A stretch of DNA of 64,000 nt from Utricularia gibba (GCA_002189035.1 CM007989.1:8103501-8167500); one strand, 5' to 3'. Shown: positions 12,223 to 24,719, counted from the stretch's first letter. Notes: a model not told the origin generated them from the sequence alone. Translations and numbers: made by a program.

Positions 12223-15200
12223 ATGTCAAGTGGAGGCACACAGAACGGGTTGCGGAAAACTCTTGGAGCTCTGAAGGACAGCACCACTGTCAATCTAGCA
12301 AAAATAAACAGCGAGTACAAGGTATGGTTTGGCTTTGACTGATGTGTAACATTCCTTTTGTCGTAGATAGATACATGTGCTCTTTTGTATGAAAACAGTG
12401 AGTTGGTTACTCAGTATTCCGATCCTGTACCTTTGTGGAATATAATCCACCTTGAGTGAGTAGAGCCAAGGCAGAAGAGGGATGGTCCTAAGTGGAGCAG
12501 GCCCTCGTCACATGGATAATATTAACCAGTGCATTTTCAGGAGTTGGATATTGCAATTGTCAAGGCTACGAATCATGAGGAAAGACCAGCAAAAGAGAGG
12601 CATATTAGAGGTCCGCATATCAAAATTGATTATGTTGCACATTCTTTTCATGTATGATAAACAAATCTCTTCTTCCTAATTTGCAGCTGTACTGGCTGCC
12701 GTGTCTGCTACTAGGCCTAGAGCTGATGTTTCTTATTGTATACATGCACTAGCTAGACGACTCTCGAGGACTCATAACTGGGCGGTATGTCATGTGTTGG
12801 AACCCCTTTGCTAGTATATAATGCCAGTTTTTCTAGCATTTTGAGTGCTGGATGAATTTGATTCACATTCATCTCAAATCACTGTCTTTTTACTGCACAT
12901 CGATGCATTCTTTTCATTTTCCCACTCTATAGGTTGCCTTGAAAAGTTTGGTTGTGATACATCGTGCACTGAGAGAGGTGGACCTCTCCTTCCAGGAAGA
13001 GCTAGTCAACTATTCAAGGAGCATGGGCCATATGCTTAACATGGCTCATTTCAAGGATGATTCTAGCCCTGATGGTACGAAATTTATATTTTAGTAGCTT
13101 TAGGGACGTGTACAGTCACAACAGTCGGTTGTTAATTCCATTGTCTATCCAGCTTGGGACTATTCTACTTGGGTGCGCTCTTATGCGTTGTTTTTGGAGG
13201 AAAGGTTGGAATGCTTCAGAGTCTTGAAGTACGACATAGAGAAGGATCATGCAGTGAGATCTTCTTTTCTGGTTTTCTCGTACTAAACTATGATTTTAGA
13301 TGCATGTTTTAGCCGCATCTAAAACCTAAATTTTGATACAGAGAACGAAAGACCTGGACACTCCACATTTGCTTGAGCAATTACCTGCGCTGCAGCAACT
13401 TCTCTACCGTGTAGTTGGCTGTCAGGTAGTGTCTGCTCTACGAAAGAGATGAATAAAAAATGACTCACTCAACCCACGTTTACCTGACTTTTGTGATACA
13501 ACATGCAGCCACAAGGAGCAGCAGCTCGTAATGTAGTCATTCGGGTAGCACTATCCCTGGTGCGTTATTCATTGCTTAAAATGATTTATACATGGAAATC
13601 GTTATCAAAAGGAAGTGTTGTATTTCTCATTAACCATTTCATATGATCGTCTTCATGATTTCCTGCAGGTTGCTTCTGAGAGCATCAAGATTTACAGTGC
13701 AATTAGTGATGGAAATGTCAATCTCGTTGATAAGGTAGTAAGATTAGCTACATTTTTTTTTATTGATTCAGCTTCAGTTCTGTCTCAGAAGCTAATATGA
13801 ATATGGTGGACATGTGCATATTCATACCGACTACATTCTTTTTGCTATGGTAGTTCTTTGAGATGAAAAGTTCTGATGCGCTTAAGGCAATGGATATCTA
13901 TCGGAGAGCTGGCCTGCAGGTGCTCATGCTGTAACATATCATGATTTTTCTATTCTCTTAGATGAATTTCTATGGATTATATGCAAAAAATATGTAGGCA
14001 GAGAGACTTTCTGACTTCAATGAGATGATCAGAAATATTGTTGACATAGGACGTGGAGAAAGGTTCATGAAGATTGAACAGGTTAGTACTTCCACAGAAA
14101 ATACTCATTGCTCGGTATGTTTCTTACTCTCTGTTAAACTATGAAGCCACCCGCTTCATTTTTGCAAGCTATGGAAGAGTATGTACGAGAGGCACCACGC
14201 ACCTCCGCTGCTCTCAAGGATCTGGTACTTGCATCTCAATCTTGTTTTCTGAATTCTAACTTTTAGGAGGCTAGACTATGATGAGCAAGGGCTACAATGC
14301 TCTGCCCCAGGGTGTGTGCAACAGAATGATTCACTTTTTTTTGTGAAACAGGCTGCGGAAAATAAGCCAAAAGAAATTCTGGCAATAGAGGCACCTGCTC
14401 CAGATGCAGAACCAGCTCCAGAGAAAGAAGTGCGTCCACCATCCCCACCTCTGCCGAACCCAGAACCTGAACCTCAAGCTGTTGAACCGATCAAAGAAGA
14501 AACATCTGCTCCTGATTTACTGGTAAATCCTACATCATTGAATCCTCGTTCAGACGTTATGTGTCGTTTTTGGAGCTTATGGCTTGGTGGAGTTCATCTG
14601 CATGCAGGGTCTGAAGGAGCCTTCACCAGCGGCCTTGGAATTAGACGAGAAGAATGCGATGGCTTTAGCCATTGTTCCAGTTGGTAAAAATAGATTCCCT
14701 GCCATGGGAGTTTGATAGTCCAGTTAGCCAATTGCGCCATTAATGATCCATGATCCTTTTCTTGTAGAACATCCAAATTCTGCTCAACCAAGTCTTGCAT
14801 CCGGAGCCACTGGCTGGGAACTAGCCCTTGTCTCTGCACCGACAGCAAATGAAGGTTCAGCTGCTACCAGGAAATTGGTACAAATCCTTCAGCTTGATGT
14901 GACTCTTCTTGCCCTGCATTTTACTCCCTGGCACGGTAACTAAGCATCCATCTCTCTCTTTTCTTGCTACAAGGCTGGAGGGCTCGACAAACTCACACTA
15001 GACAGCCTCTATGACGATGCTATTCAAAGAAATAACCAAACCTCAAATCCATGGGAGCAAGCTTCAATGGGCAACACCTTCACACCTCAAAGCGCACCCC
15101 ATATGTTCTACACTTCCAACACCATGGCCGCTCCACATCCTATGCAGATGGCTGCTATTTCCAACCAACAGCATGGCTTCATTTACCCGCAGCATCCACA

Positions 15201-15315
15201 GATGATGATGATGAATCCACACAATCCATTCGGAAATCCGTTCTCTGCCCCTGGCCAGCCCCATGCTTCCGCCATGCCGGTTCATGGCTACAATCCGTAT
15301 CCTGGCTTCATTTAG
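12223..15315 (+). CDS. ANTH-domain clathrin assembly protein (AP180/CALM family)
   Basis: Exons: 12223-12321, 12541-12610, 12687-12784, 12933-13074, 13153-13253, 13342-13425, 13509-13559, 13669-13734, 13854-13919, 13998-14081, 14147-14224, 14352-14522, 14608-14683, 14768-14877, 14974-15315; 545 residues, all phases consistent. The N-terminal ANTH domain (about 25-290) binds PIP2 and builds clathrin coats at the plasma membrane or trans-Golgi. Typical blocks are [47 protein letters not shown] and [18 protein letters not shown] Pro/Glu-rich linker follows, with APDLL near 370, then an Ala/Gln/Met-rich tail with two NPF motifs (NPFGNPF) for EH-domain partners. Length and order match Arabidopsis At5g35200 (544 residues as I recall). 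It lies on the same strand as NAA35 and converges with NOT10. Confidence 0.93.
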
Positions 15316-15476
15316 TGGATTGGAGTGTTATATTTTTTTTCTTGAGCATAGTAGACATGCATACATGGTGGGCGCATCTAGATCATGATTTGCGAAATCC
15401 TTGAGGTAGATGATTGTAACATAATGTGTTGCTGCGGTATGGAGCTTCAAGAATACACAAGATTGATTCATTCATG

Positions 15477-15482
15477 AATAAA
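15477..15482 (+). terminator. Candidate poly(A) signal of the ANTH gene
   Basis: AATAAA 162 bp after the stop codon. Confidence 0.4.
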
Positions 15483-16964
15483 AACTAGTCATTTGTTTGC
15501 TTCTTGAACGCCGGGTTGATTGATTCATACATTTGCAAGTATGTTGTATTCGACAGGGTAGCCATCTTTCAGGAAAGAATCTAACCCCATGGTTTTTACT
15601 ACTTTTCTGCCTTTCTTGCTGTTCACATTCATGAATTTGAAGGTCAAGAGTCTGTTCAAGAACCATTCCAGGCCAAGTTTTGGCTTCTGGATCTTGGCGG
15701 TTAGTTGAGTCCATTTGAATCCAGATCCATGTCTGCACTGCCCTCGGCAAGGATATGAGCCGCAGCTGCTGAATGTTTATCTGCAGATGATACGGTTTCT
15801 TCTGTTTCTTCTGTTTCTTCTGTTTCTTCTGTTTATTTGTACTCTTTAATCTGTTCAGGGCGAGGCAGTGCGGGCGGTTATAAGTGATGCATGGGAAGTC
15901 TTCTTTCCTTCCTTGCCTAGCCATTGTGCATGTGGTAGTTCCCACAAATGCAGCAAGTTGAGGATGGCGTTCGACACAACCAATAGATTTTGATGAGAAC
16001 CTTCTGCACCATTAAACACATTAACGACAAGGGTTGCCGAGGATCCACTGTTGAAGTTAGCGCTTCTCAAGAGCGCCTGCCTGCTTTCTGTGCCTTGGGG
16101 TGCATTCACTCTCTGGGCTGCACCACTAACGGTTTGGGCTGGGTAGATTAGTACATCTGGGCTAGTCCGGATTGATTGTATGGGCCAGGCCATGATGATA
16201 GTGTGTGGTGGGCCGAATATCAGATTTAGACTTGGCCGATGGTGGGCTTTGTCGAATAAAGGATGTGGGCTGAGCCGAATCGACGGTACGGACACCTTGG
16301 GCCCCACATCTATTGAAAGTTAGGAATATACGATGATATGTTTAATAAATGAGTTCGTATTATTTAAATTTATAAAAAAAAACATACATTTCATAAAAAA
16401 TATATACTTATAAACATTTATAAAAAAAAACTGCTGAATAAAGATCTTATGAGGATTTAGAAAAATCTATTCATGGAATAGGTTAATATGAAGTAGTAGA
16501 TAGAAATTTTATACAAGTTTAGAAAAAAACCCGCATGTTTACCAAAACAACGTACCTTGATTCCTAAACCTACCTACTAAACATGACCTATAAAGAGTAT
16601 GCTTCATTCCATGGAAAAAAAAAAAAAAGAGTAGCTCTTTAGACAAGAGGCTTCAGCAACTAGACAAGAATGATTCATAAAACATGGCTGGCTCGACTCC
16701 AGCTCAGGTCATTGTCTTCCTTCACCTTTAAGAAGTTGAAGAAGGAACAGCAACACCAACCAGAAAGCCTACTTGAAATGAAACAGGCAGAGGGGCTAAA
16801 TCGAACAAAAACTTATTCTCCAAGTCAAACTGTTTATAATGGCACACACCCTCCTTCAGAGGGATTTTGGATCTGCCGATTCTAACCGGTACATGGAGTA
16901 GCAGCGGCCGACGACACCGATGCATGAGTCATTGAAACGAGATGCGGCTGCTCAGGGTCTACAA
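15483..16964. other. Intergenic region between the convergent ANTH and NOT10 genes
   Basis: Nearly 1.5 kb without a recognisable gene. It holds the 9-bp repeat, a cluster of TGGGC motifs at 16130-16310 and an AT-rich stretch at 16330-16660. A minus-strand frame (15855-16307, 150 codons) covers the motif cluster; I do not recognise its product. The last 300 bp are probably NOT10 3' UTR. Confidence 0.4.
15796..15831. repeat. Four perfect 9-bp units (TTTCTTCTG)
   Basis: TTTCTTCTG is repeated four times without a mismatch between the convergent ANTH and NOT10 genes. It gives the minus-strand frame a run of Lys/Gln codons, which explains the spurious ORF here. Confidence 0.9.
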
Positions 16965-19900
16965 CTAGTTGATGGGAAGATACCTGATAGGTCCATGCTG
17001 TTTCAGCTTCATGAGAGCATCTTGTATCTTGCCACACTTGAGATCCAAGTAAATGGCGGTAACAATGACTCGTGGGCTGTTGGGCATATCTGCCAGTGCC
17101 TTCATTGCAAGAACGTGTGCACGCTCAAGGTCGCCGAGGAACGCAATGTTGACAGCATAGTTTGCACAGAAGATTGCATGTGCCTCTTCTGGACTGGGGA
17201 ACCAACTCTCCCGTGGTTCATTGGCTACAGTTGCAGGATTTGAAGTTGATGATTCCAAGTCATTTGAATCTTCGCTGTCAACGAACTTCTCAGCCATCCA
17301 CTTCTCTGACAACCATTTTTCGCAGTCATCTCGGGTGCGTGGAAGTTCAACATTGTTCCCATCAGATATATATGTCATCATATAGTTAGCGGCTTCGGTT
17401 GGTCTATTCAGAAGGCATAAAGCTTCCGCTGCGTACATGTTTCCCATAAACATGTACATTTTGGAGCACTCTGGAAGTTCCAATAAAGACTTTGCTCTTA
17501 AAAGTGCCTCCAAAGGATTGCCTAATCCCAGCTCCACATAAGCCAAATCAGCTAGCACGGCTTGCGTAACTAATTGGATCTCCTTCAAACGAATATACTC
17601 ATAGTCAGAGATAGAATTCTGAAAGGATGAGGCCTGGTTGATTGTCTTGTCCTCCTTCACCTCCCCGTTTGAGTTGCTTTTACGTGAACTGGATTCCAAT
17701 GGCAATTCCTTGAGATCATCACCAATGGCTTTGCTGATGTCAGTACCCAGCGGTTGTCGTTCAGAGCTTGGTTTTAGAACAGATCTTGAAAATTTTGCCT
17801 CCGAAGACTCTAACAAAAACAAAGCATTGAGAAGACAGCGGCGGGCACAAGACAGTGATAGATCAGACTGTTTCACACCCCGAGAAAGGAATCATTCCTT
17901 TCAACATTTTTTTTCTGGCCATTGGGCAAAATCCCAGATATGAAAGCAAGCTGCCTCCATTTTCCTTTTCCAACTGGACGGACGTCAATAAATCTTTCAT
18001 TTGCAAAGCAGTTGGGTGTAATCAATCCTTTCTCTAGGGCCATCAGACAACATTCAGCAATTCTTAGCCACAAAAGAGGCCTGTTGTAAAATACCAAACT
18101 GGCTTTCCGGAAGCAGCGAGCAGCTTCATCAGGTCTACCACATGCCAAAGAATGAAGACCACAATTATATGATATCAGAAGAGATTTATCCTGAGAGATA
18201 GCAAGGAGCTTTTGAGGTTTGTCCCTCTGACGTGGGCTGTTCCTCAAGGCTTTGGAGAAAAATATGCCTGATACGTGATGCTTCCCTAGTTGGTGATAGA
18301 TGCACCCAAGATCATTGTAGTACATGCTTAAAATTCCAAGCTCTGTGGGGTTCATCGATGCCATAAGAAGTTTTATTGCCTTACGATAGTTCCTGCGGGC
18401 AAACTCAAGCTCTGATTTCAAATAAAAAGCTACAGGATTATCTTTCCCCCGAGATAAGTTCATGGCCATCTTGACTTCACGCTTAGCTGCCCTAAAATTC
18501 CGAGTGAGAAGGAAAAGGCGAACCTTGTAAAGATGCAGTCTAAGCCTCATATCACTGAGCGATGCGGAGTCCTCTGCTTGGCTTCTTGTGGGGCCGTTAC
18601 AAGATGAAATTGTGGAGCCTCCCTTAGGATCCTTCCCAGTAATGTCCAGTGAGGATAACAGCTGCAATGGTTCATCTTCAAGCTCTTCCTCCAGTAAACT
18701 CCTGCTTAAAGAATTTTCTAACGAGCTAGAGGAAAGGACTTGTTCAGAATGCGGTGAATCAGGAATAGGTCCGGAGTTTGATACAGAAGCAGTATTCGAT
18801 ATGAAATACGATTTCTGTGCGAACAAGGCATTATCTCCCTGATTTGAGAAATTAACGACACAAAACGCTTTCTCCATATAGTTCAGAACATCCTGAGACA
18901 AAAAAAAAAAAAAAATCAAATAAATATATCATGACACCACAAATCTAACACATGGCAAAAATGAAATTCCCCAATGTCATCAACTTCTATTTAATTGTTT
19001 GGACATGTAATGGCTAGGCATTTTTTCATCCGGGCAAAAGGCCACGATGAACAACTAATCATGCTACATGCTCGAAATAAACGTCATGTTGCACAATGAC
19101 CCCTCACGTGACATAGAAAATTCCAACCTGAGACTCCTCTTCCTCCGAAGGGAACATAAATTAAAAATGTGAGACGAGAATTAGATTTCATTCATGTGAC
19201 CAAATCTGTTTCAATAGATGCCAGTTGAAAATCAAAACCAACACCACAAGACTCGCAACTTACAGCACATCTCGATGCATTTTGGCAAATCAATGCGACA
19301 TCCAGCAGCAAAAGGCATATCCGAAGTGCTGTCCCCTGCACCATGAGAATGTCAGGCAAGGGATACCCAAACTCAAGATTCACCACTTTTGATCAGAAAA
19401 TTAACATGAAAATACCTCATCAATAGGTTCGATGTTCTGATACAATGCATCCAAAAATAAGAAGGATTTTGAATACTCATGAAGATGAAACCATGTAACA
19501 GCCTGCAAATGGAACCCATCCACACAGTGTAAGAACCATGACTCAAAGAGTAGGATAAAGAACCAGGGGTAAAAAATACATACAATGTTGAACATTATGG
19601 CAGTATCGATCCCATTGCTATAAATGGGCGATGGACAACAAATCTGATCTAAAACATTAGAATCCCCCTTGGTATTATCTATAGGCTTTTTCCCGTCGCT
19701 GTTACCAGCATCCACGTGCTCTCCATGTGTATGCACAAGCTCATCTGTCCTTTTCTGAAACACAATAACTTTATTATTAAATGATAAATCTGATGCATTG
19801 TCACTGAAAAGGTGAACAAAGTCAAAATATATGCATTCGCATCCATATACAATACTGAAACTTACATGAAACCAAAGAGAGATGTGGATAAATTCGTTAG

Positions 19901-21130
19901 AAAAGATGTTCACTAGAATTTATTGAAGCAAACATGAACAGATGACAGCATAGGTTCGCAACTCAGAAATACTGACTAACAATCCAAGGCCACTCAATTT
20001 TATGGGAGTCTTTCATATCTTCTGTTCAGCACACACATTGATCTAGGCTATGGTTAGTATTTAGCAATAATTCCAGCCATACGAGTACCATGAGCAACGA
20101 TAGCAATATGGTAAAAAGTGAGTGGGCAATGGATAACCCTAATGTATTGGAAGCATTTAAATGCACCTTGATCTTTTCGAGTGCTTCAATCAGCTTCTTT
20201 GGATTTGAACAGCCATCTTGAAAGCTTTCAGCTAGGACAATGTTATGATGCACCTGATGTTTATATACATAAAAAGGGATGCGTGCGGGTTAGACTAGCA
20301 TGAAATGCAATTTTCAATTTATGAATGACAGTAAAATTGCTCTAGACGGTAGAATCTACTATTATACATATACCCACATGTTGGGGTCAATGACGAAAAA
20401 GGACCTGATCCAAAAAGATGGGAATAAACAAACTACACAACTGCAAAATATCGGCAAAAATTTTCAAGAACTATCCAGGTCCTTATGCCAACTTAAGATT
20501 GGGCCAACAAAAAAAATCTGTCTTGCTTTTCAAGTTCTACACTCCAAAGGTAAATGTAAAATCCCTACAATCTTCCTTGTTAAATGTAAAACATTTAAGC
20601 ATAGCTGATCATTTGCAGAGCAGGATATTGATCATATAACCTAGTAAACGGATCATGAAAACAGAAAACTACCATAGATTCGATGTCCAACCCTTTAGAA
20701 GTAGAATATTAAAAAGAGGGGAAAAACGTAAGTAATTAAACATTGTTTCCTGGAACATAATCCAAGTCGAACGAAGGTCCCTCTTTTGCACATCCTAATA
20801 TTGCTTCATAATGGCTATACAATTCATGCAACCGAACAGCACCAGCGCAAAGAAAAACAGAAAATTTTCACCCAGTAAATACAGTCATACAGGTTAAATT
20901 CAAAAACACTGCAGGTCATCAATAATTACCTTTGGATCGTCTTCTTTCTGCTGTAATAATTGATTCAAAATTCTCAGAGAGTCCACGTGCTTTCCAGACT
21001 GAAAAAGTAAAGCCGCCTCTTTTGCCAACCCCGCGGAAACGGACAAAGAACCATCATCCTCCGTCGTCGCAGCAACCACTACCGACCCATCCTTGGAAGC
21101 AACTGACAATGCCGAAGACGGTGAATCCAT
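16965..21130 (-). CDS. NOT10: CCR4-NOT complex subunit 10 homologue, TPR protein (frame broken in last exon)
   Basis: Exons in transcript order: 20930-21130, 20167-20253, 19584-19754, 19416-19502, 19264-19335, 16965-18892; about 848 residues once the break is bridged. It is a helical TPR scaffold of the CCR4-NOT deadenylase complex, which shortens mRNA tails. TPR-like blocks include GLAKEAALLFQSGKHVDSLR near residue 35, MYYNDLGCIYHQLGKHHVSG, SYNCGLHSLACGRPDEAARC and, at the C terminus, FCANYAVNIAFLGDLERAHV. The large last exon shifts frame between 17873 and 17886. Frame 1 ends in FLGV-stop and the next frame opens a few codons earlier and continues with KQSDLSLSCARRC. The overlap contains GGGG (17876-17882 region); one extra G joins the two, and the gap is far too small for an intron. 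The gene converges with the ANTH gene, and its homologues are close neighbours in Arabidopsis too (recalled). Confidence 0.88.
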
Positions 21131-21716
21131 TATAGTCCAGATCCTCTATCTAGAAAAGAACCCCCCTTAGCACCGCGGAACGACCCTCAGCAACTAAAAA
21201 CTTCAAAACTCTCAAACAAATCTCCAGTGCCTTGAATTGAAGCTCACATGCCCATCACCGCACGTGAAGCATTTCTGGAAACCTAAATACGGAAGCAGAG
21301 AAAGAAGAGGAGGACTAGTATCAGTTCAATTGCACTGAAGCGTAGTTCAATTCCAATCCATACCGCCGATTCTGAGAGACGGAGATTAGACAGACTAGGA
21401 AATGGGGGAAAACGTAGATGTAGCAACCCGGTTTTGCACTCGGGGCTATCTACATGTTCTTGAACCGGAAACCGCGAGTCGAACCGCCACCAATCGACCG
21501 TCAACCCATCCACTATTTCGAATTAAAATACATATTTTTTATTTGATATATGCTTAATATTATTAGATTTACAAAAAAATTACAATACTTTCTTTAATGA
21601 ATTTAATAATTTCTTAAAATAAATTAAAATACACATACCCCCAATTTATAGAAGAGGGTATTTAATGGTTATATTTGTATTTATAACCTAATGTGTTGCT
21701 ATGAGCCTTGAGATTC
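21131..21716. other. NOT10 promoter and downstream region of the galactosyltransferase
   Basis: The NOT10 5' leader occupies about 21131-21300. From 21520 the DNA is AT-rich and is the 3' flank of the next minus-strand gene. No other gene signal is seen. Confidence 0.4.
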
Positions 21717-24219
21717 TCATAACCGGATCTCCACACCGTGGAATCTCTCATCTTCACGGGGCATCTCCGCGAGGTTCAGCGTCACCAAACCAGAAGCTGC
21801 ATCGTACTGAAAGTCCACCGCTTTGCCTCCCAACGTGCACTTTCTCGGTTTAAGAGATGAGTAAGCACCGAGGAGGCCGCACCCCTTCACTTGCAGGGAT
21901 ACGACTGCCGCACCCTCTTCTTCATTCTTGGCGTCGTACCGAAGGTCTTCGATGGCGCCGCCGGCGTTGTACATCTGGATGAGGCCGAAGGGGGCGAAGC
22001 TGCAGCCTGGTGCTAGTTGCTTGATCGGAGTGACGGTGAAAAACTCGTGCTCCAACACCTTCAGGGAGATGGGGAGGACGGCGCTGTCTGGGAGAGTGAT
22101 GACCTCGCCGCTTCTGTGGGAGTAGAGGGCGACACTGAGGTCCCAGTTGGAGTCGGGAGCAGCGTCTCCGATGAGATGCACATCACGGCCTCTGATGTGG
22201 CCTGTAAGTGCCCCGGAGTTGGTTTCGTGGAAGGTGTTCTTCCTCTCGATGCTGTTCCATGCCGCCCCTTGGCAATTGTACACTGCTAGAGCCCCTGTGT
22301 GCTTGTTCATGTTCCATATCTTCAGCAAACTAGAGAGCAGTATATACAGTTAGCATCATCTTGCATTCACGCATCACTTGGAAGGAAAAGTGCTCACCTG
22401 ACACCATCTCTGGCTGGATCAGAGAAGAGGCAATCCGCGGTGGGTCTGCCGGGAAGACGGGCCCGGAGGATGGAACCATCGGGGAGAACAAGCTTCCTCA
22501 ACAGATCAAAGTTGTGTTTTCCAGGTGCGTCACTGTTGCACAGAATGCAGTAATCATCAGAGTAGCTATGATATCATACAACGCTCATGGTGTTAAGAGG
22601 AAGGATTTCTTGCCTAACGTAAACAGGGCCACCACTGATAGCTCGAGCAGAGGCATGGTACTCTGCTGCAGGATGGAGAGAATGGAACATATCCCAGTCT
22701 GGCAACATCACTTCCCCAAGGAAAATGCTGTTGTATGAAACGGAAGCGATGTGGATTGTGTGCGACATGGGGTCTCTCGGATAAAAATCATCAGATGCCC
22801 TTACAATCCCAGTTTGTTTTGAGCTGTTTCAATCAATACCCATATAAGCAAATCCGGACTATAGCTGTGAGAAGCAGGACACAAGTAACCAAGACTTACC
22901 AGTAGAGGGACTCAAGGTTATGGCTCATGCAAGCGATGCAACCATTATCAGGGAAGTTTCTAGCAACAGAGGCATCAAGGGCCTGGTGATACTGTCTTGT
23001 TAAAGTTACTCCGCCACCAAGGCCAGCTCCAAGAGTTTCCAATATGCACTGTACATCAACCTTCACACCATCAATACCTGCAGAAGCCAAGTAGCTGTGC
23101 AACTCATTGTAGAACTTGTAGGCATTTTTGGGGTTCACTAGCCCCAATCCTTGAATGGCTAGAGCATCGGTTTTCCACCCTGGTTCATTTGCCATCACCC
23201 TTTTGGAATCTGAGGATACTGCATAGCGGATCCATAATCCTCCATCTCCTTCACACCTGGCCTTACTCCACCCCAGTAACCAGTTATCGCGTGCCACACG
23301 TAAACATACTTCAATCCATACTTCTCCTTAGCAATGCTTGCAATGTTCTTGATTCCTAGAGAAGGGTCTTCTTTCTTTTGAAATTTGGAATTCTCCTTGA
23401 TCCCCGTCAGCCTCAATAAGCCTGGCTGATCAACATCTCCATTTAAGAGCTTTTTATCTAGTGACTTTTCATCCGATCCCACTGATTGCCAGCCATCGTC
23501 GATGATGGCAAACTTGGGTGGCGTTCTTGCTGCGTTAAGGCTCTCGAGACCAGCTTCCACTCCTTCTTGAGACACCTCTTGGTAGAAAGCATCCCATGTG
23601 CACCACCCGAAGTAATCAACAATCCCTGGAAGTTTCTTATCGCTCCTCAGCCTGAACGTCCCGAGATGCAATTTCACGGCCTTCATCGCCTCATGAATCG
23701 TGGAGTAAGGATCTGTTCCAGCGCTGATATACACGGAGTGCGTGAAAGAGGACGCCTTTACATTAGCGTCTCCACTTTGGAGGCACAATTCGAGCTCATC
23801 CCTGTCGTTTCCTTGTAGACAAGCCTTGAAAGGCCCTTCGATCAGAGGCAAAAACACTGTGTAAACAGTTTTGTTATCCTCTTCATCAGCGCCGGTTTCC
23901 AAATCAGATCCCTGTCTCGATTCCACGAGCAGAAACTGTGTTTCGAATGGGATGTCTCGTCCCTTAGTCCCCATTTTCTGAGCCATCCACCATAACTTAA
24001 ACCTGAAACAAGCTAAAAATCTCACATTCCTGAGATGTCCCAGAGGAACGACGTGACTGTTGCTGTCTTGGTCAAAAATTGCACCCAGAAAGACCCTTCA
24101 ACAGGACCCTCCGCTGCGCCGGAAGCCGCGATCACATTATCAGGAACATGAGTGAGTACTGTATTGCCTTTCACCACAAGCTTCTTCTCCGCGATCCGAA
24201 CCGCAGGCGTGATTGTCAT
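21717..24219 (-). CDS. Galactinol-sucrose galactosyltransferase (raffinose synthase) family protein, GH36; two frame breaks
   Basis: Exons in transcript order: 22900-24219, 22614-22823, 22398-22532, 21717-22329; about 759 residues after bridging. Members move galactose from galactinol to sucrose or act as alkaline alpha-galactosidases in the cytosol. The family blocks are present: [28 protein letters not shown], the nucleophile block KVDVQ (Asp about 389), RASDDFYP with the acid/base Asp, and SGGPVYVSD. Two breaks occur. At 24088-24092 SFWVQF replaces the expected SFLGAIF frame (one base short). At about 23203-23206 CCAAAAGGGTGATG lacks one G before VMANEPGWK. Intron 2 uses a GC donor (AG|GCAAGA at 22613), required by phase. 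A 219-bp intron interrupts the 5' UTR. The closest relatives are the RFS2/DIN10 type. Two breaks could mean a pseudogene, but all exon junctions and catalytic residues are intact. Confidence 0.88.
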
Positions 24220-24258
24220 TGGTCGTTGTTTCCAAAAATCGGGCCTAACTTCACTTCT

Positions 24259-24477
24259 CTGCAAAATCCAGTACAAAAAACATAAAACCCATTTCCCAAT
24301 ACCTCAAAACCAATAAAAAGCCGCCATTTATTGAAGACAAACCTAGAACAAACCTTCCCTCAAAATCAGTAAAACAACCCAAGCGTCCCACCATCATCGG
24401 GCGAAGCCCAGAACATAACTTTCTCAGAAAAGACTCCCCGAATTGATGAATCAAGAAACAAACAACAAAAGACGTAC
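24259..24477 (-). other. 5' UTR intron of the galactosyltransferase gene
   Basis: Donor AAG|GTACGT at 24477 and acceptor TTTTGCAG ending at 24259 frame a 219-bp intron 39 bp before the start codon. Leader introns are common in this family. Confidence 0.6.
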
Positions 24478-24581
24478 CTTGTAAGCGAAAACGCGTTTAG
24501 TTGAAGAAAACGAGAGATTTCTGTTATCCAATAAGGAACGTAAACGAAAGGATGGTCCTGTGTAACCTCCCAGAATCCGAG

Positions 24582-24590
24582 AATTTATAG
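24582..24590 (-). promoter_or_regulatory. TATA box of the galactosyltransferase gene
   Basis: CTATAAATT on the minus strand, about 105 bp upstream of the leader intron. It puts transcription start near 24555. Confidence 0.6.
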
Positions 24591-24701
24591 GTGGGAGAGA
24601 GCGCGATAAAACCACCATTGTTGGTACAAAGTCAGGAGCTGTGCTCTCCCTCTTACAGCTCCAGTCTCATTACGGAAGCCGCATCAACCCAAGATAGCGC
24701 T

Positions 24702-24712
24702 GGCACGTCGGA
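24702..24712 (-). promoter_or_regulatory. Overlapping DRE/CRT and ABRE-like core motifs
   Basis: Minus strand reads TCCGACGTGCC: CCGAC (DRE/CRT core) overlaps ACGTG (ABRE core), about 115 bp upstream of the TATA box. Raffinose-pathway genes are known cold and drought targets, so the site is plausible but based on short motifs only. Confidence 0.4.
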
Positions 24713-24719
24713 TCCACGC

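Noticed and set aside
21717-24219. Calling the galactosyltransferase a pseudogene
   Set aside because: Both breaks are single-base and match the window-wide pattern; catalytic residues, splice sites and the TATA box are intact.
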